DNA of 64,000 nt, from positions 124,001 through 188,000 of the forward strand of contig NZ_MSJR01000002.1 in assembly GCF_002078605.1 (NCBI RefSeq), written 5' to 3'. The notes below the pieces were generated by a model that saw only the letters and a list, made by a program, of their open reading frames with translations, ran no database searches and was not told where the DNA came from. The position numbers were made by a program, and so were the translations under genes. Positions 62,236 to 64,000 of this stretch are shown piece by piece; positions within the stretch are counted from its first letter, which is position 1, and every line of letters starts with the position of its first letter. Source of the DNA: Salegentibacter sediminis (GTDB taxonomy: Bacteria > Bacteroidota > Bacteroidia > Flavobacteriales > Flavobacteriaceae).

Positions 62236-64000
62236 CTATCCACATTTGGAAGAACCGCAGTCCTGACAGGTAAGGCAGCCTTCCTGATACATAAGATTAG
62301 ATGAGCCGCAATTGCTGCATTTTTGTTTTGGAGCCAGGGTACCATCGGCGACATAACGCTTCAGGGCTCTTGCCACACCATTTTTCCAGGTGTTTATAGA
62401 CTCGCTATCCAGTTGCAGGCTGTTGATGAGGTCTACCACCTTTTCAATAGACATTCCGTGGCGCAAGGTACTTGAAATAAGTTTTGCGTAGTTCCAGTAT
62501 TCAGGATTAAACTTATGTGATAATCCTTCAATGGTAGTTTTATAGCCTCGCTTGTTCTGGTACTGAAAATCATACCTTGAGGTTCCGTCTTCGTTTCTGT
62601 TCTTGATAATCAGTCCTTCGTTTACCCATCGTGGGATAAGAATTCCATCCTCGTCATCAGAAAATCCGGTAAAGATCTCGTAAGGTCTATCGTCTATAAG
62701 TCCTATAAAGGCAATCCATTTGTCTTTGTTGTTCTGAAACCTAACCACATCGGCAGTAAGAACTTCCGGCCTGGTGGTGGGGAAATGAGAGTGATTTTCT
62801 GTTTCTTCCTCTTCTTTTTTATCTTCATTTGACAGGAGAACCCCGCTGCGAGAGCCATCCCGATATACGGTTACCCCTTTACAGCCAGCTTGCCAGGCTT
62901 CAAGATAAAGCTGACCTACTAATTCTTCGGTAGCATCGTTTGGAAGGTTAATAGTAACACTAATGGAGTGATCTACCCATTTTTGAACCGCTCCCTGCAT
63001 ACGCACTTTGCTTAACCAGTCTACATCGTTAGAGGTAGCCTGGTAATAAGGAGAAGCTTTTACAAGCTCGTCCAATTCGGCCTGGGTGTAATGGCGGTCT
63101 ACATCATGGCCATTAATTTTCATCCATTCCTTGAAACGGTGGTGGAAAACCACATACTCTTCCCAGGAATCGCCAACTTCGTCTACAAAATCAACTCGGG
63201 AATCTTTATCGTTTGGATTTACTTTTCTTCGGCGCTTATAAACAGGAAGAAAAACAGGTTCGATCCCAGAGGTGGTCTGGGTCATTAGGCTGGTGGTTCC
63301 TGTGGGAGCAATGGTAAGTAAGGCGATATTTCTTCGGCCGTACTCCAACATATCATAGTATAATTTTTCATCGGCATCTTTTAGACGGAGAATGAATGGA
63401 TTGTTCTTTTCTCTTTCTGAGTCGAAGATCCCGAAAGCGCCACGTTCTTTTGCTGCATAAACCGATGCCCGGTAAGCTTCCAGGGCAATGGTCTTATGGA
63501 TTTCTGTAGAGAAATCTATGCCTTTATCGCTACCGTATTTAATGCCCAGGGCTGCAAGCATATCACCTTCAGCAGTGATACCTATTCCGGTTCTTCTTCC
63601 TTCGTTTGCTTTCTTCTGAATATTTAGCCAAAGGTTACGCTCCACCCCTTTTATTTCAAGTCCTTCAGGATCGGCGTCAATTTTTTCAATGATCCTGTCA
63701 ATCTTTTCGAGTTCAAGATCAATAATATCATCCATAATTCGCTGAGCGGCTGCGATATGTTTTTTGAAAAGATCAAAGTTGAAACTCGCTTTTTCGGTAA
63801 ATGGATTTTCTACATACGAGAAAAGGTTTATCGCCAATAACCTGCAGGAATCGTAAGGGCAAAGCGGAATTTCCCCACAAGGATTGGTAGATACCGTTTT
63901 GTACCCAAGATCGGCATAACAATCTGGCACCGATTCGTTGATAATGGTGTCCCAGAAAAGAATTCCCGGCTCGGCCGATTTCCAGGCGTTATGAATAATC
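62236..64000 (-). CDS. nrdJ: B12-dependent class II ribonucleotide reductase, C-terminal part
   Basis: The frame is open to the right edge, so the start is outside; about 588 residues are visible. An internal GTG at 63930 is not the start because coding sequence (ending in DTIINESVPDCY) continues before it. Visible features: STNPCGEIPLCPYDSC (substrate site, with the active cysteine and glutamate N-C-E pattern), APTGTTSLM, and a C-terminal zinc region CSNCGSSNL and CLTCQDCGSSKC that holds the redox cysteines typical of NrdJ/NrdZ. It makes deoxynucleotides using adenosylcobalamin. Confidence 0.92.
   Translation of the reverse strand, partial: IIHNAWKSAEPGILFWDTIINESVPDCYADLGYKTVSTNPCGEIPLCPYDSCRLLAINLFSYVENPFTEKASFNFDLFKKHIAAAQRIMDDIIDLELEKIDRIIEKIDADPEGLEIKGVERNLWLNIQKKANEGRRTGIGITAEGDMLAALGIKYGSDKGIDFSTEIHKTIALEAYRASVYAAKERGAFGIFDSEREKNNPFILRLKDADEKLYYDMLEYGRRNIALLTIAPTGTTSLMTQTTSGIEPVFLPVYKRRRKVNPNDKDSRVDFVDEVGDSWEEYVVFHHRFKEWMKINGHDVDRHYTQAELDELVKASPYYQATSNDVDWLSKVRMQGAVQKWVDHSISVTINLPNDATEELVGQLYLEAWQAGCKGVTVYRDGSRSGVLLSNEDKKEEEETENHSHFPTTRPEVLTADVVRFQNNKDKWIAFIGLIDDRPYEIFTGFSDDEDGILIPRWVNEGLIIKNRNEDGTSRYDFQYQNKRGYKTTIEGLSHKFNPEYWNYAKLISSTLRHGMSIEKVVDLINSLQLDSESINTWKNGVARALKRYVADGTLAPKQKCSNCGSSNLMYQEGCLTCQDCGSSKCG

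Noticed and set aside
1-64000. CRISPR arrays, tRNA or rRNA genes, insertion sequences, origin of replication
   Set aside because: I found no regularly spaced repeats, cloverleaf-like genes, transposase frames or DnaA-box clusters. A tRNAscan and IS search would be needed to be sure.

Overview
The window looks like chromosomal DNA of a marine or environmental Flavobacteriaceae member (Bacteroidota; the general type of Gramella, Salegentibacter or Zunongwangia, genus not determined). The evidence is the moderate-to-low GC content, TonB-dependent receptors with Bacteroidota-style carboxypeptidase-regulatory domains, frequent -7 boxes of the form TAnnTTTG, near absence of Shine-Dalgarno sites, and typical flavobacterial gene content (RibB with a degenerate second domain, FtsK-LolA-LptF cluster, Lrp next to a PLP lyase). 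I see no rRNA, tRNA, CRISPR array, transposase or phage module.

Layout. 1-2208: a defence island edge with a truncated PD-(D/E)XK nuclease, an HNH restriction enzyme resembling R.NlaIII and its D12-class adenine methyltransferase. 2239-7396: a minus-strand NAD-linked formate dehydrogenase operon (NuoE/F-like subunit, molybdopterin subunit, FdhD). 7397-14583: a patchy region with gene debris, a partial duplication of a methyltransferase gene, a DUF2914 membrane protein, a sulfotransferase-like protein, an oxidoreductase, a DJ-1/PfpI protein, and an 850-base apparently empty stretch that holds a near-perfect sigma-54 promoter and a 49-codon membrane ORF. 14584-20084: iron/cobalamin-type uptake (siderophore-like receptor behind a Fur-like box, PepSY membrane protein, BtuB-like receptor). 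20212-27277: small membrane proteins, response regulator, L,D-transpeptidase, HAD phosphatase, SanA-like protein, nitroreductase, RibB. 27284-33650: envelope and division genes (LptF/G, LolA, FtsK, universal stress protein, DgkA, Tpx). 33779-37327: redox operon (peroxiredoxin, thioredoxin, small protein), NhaC antiporter with a structured leader, and a beta-barrel protein. 37456-49016: methionine gamma-lyase-like enzyme with divergent Lrp, lipoamide dehydrogenase, mutarotase-like epimerase, DEAD-box helicase, flavin reductase, PabB, TilS, DsbD. 49079-52754: secreted peptidase-like proteins. 52768-62153: a galactose catabolic locus (GalM, SSS sugar symporter, GalT, GalK, Nudix-type regulator, hydroxypyruvate-isomerase-like protein, GH5-type glycosidase). 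62236-64000: 3' part of a class II (B12-dependent) ribonucleotide reductase.

The most coherent new picture is in the galactose locus. A Nudix-fold regulator with a decayed Nudix box sits beside a perfect 17-base palindrome placed inside the galK promoter; the same core occurs before the isomerase/glycosidase genes and a looser copy before the symporter. This predicts a local repressor regulon that links extracellular glycan cleavage, sugar import and the Leloir pathway. Other items worth attention are the sigma-54 promoter with a tiny membrane ORF, a pseudoknot-capable leader before nhaC, a Tpx without its resolving cysteine, a RibB whose GTP-cyclohydrolase domain lost its zinc ligands, and a duplicated three-hairpin element near 43.4 kb.
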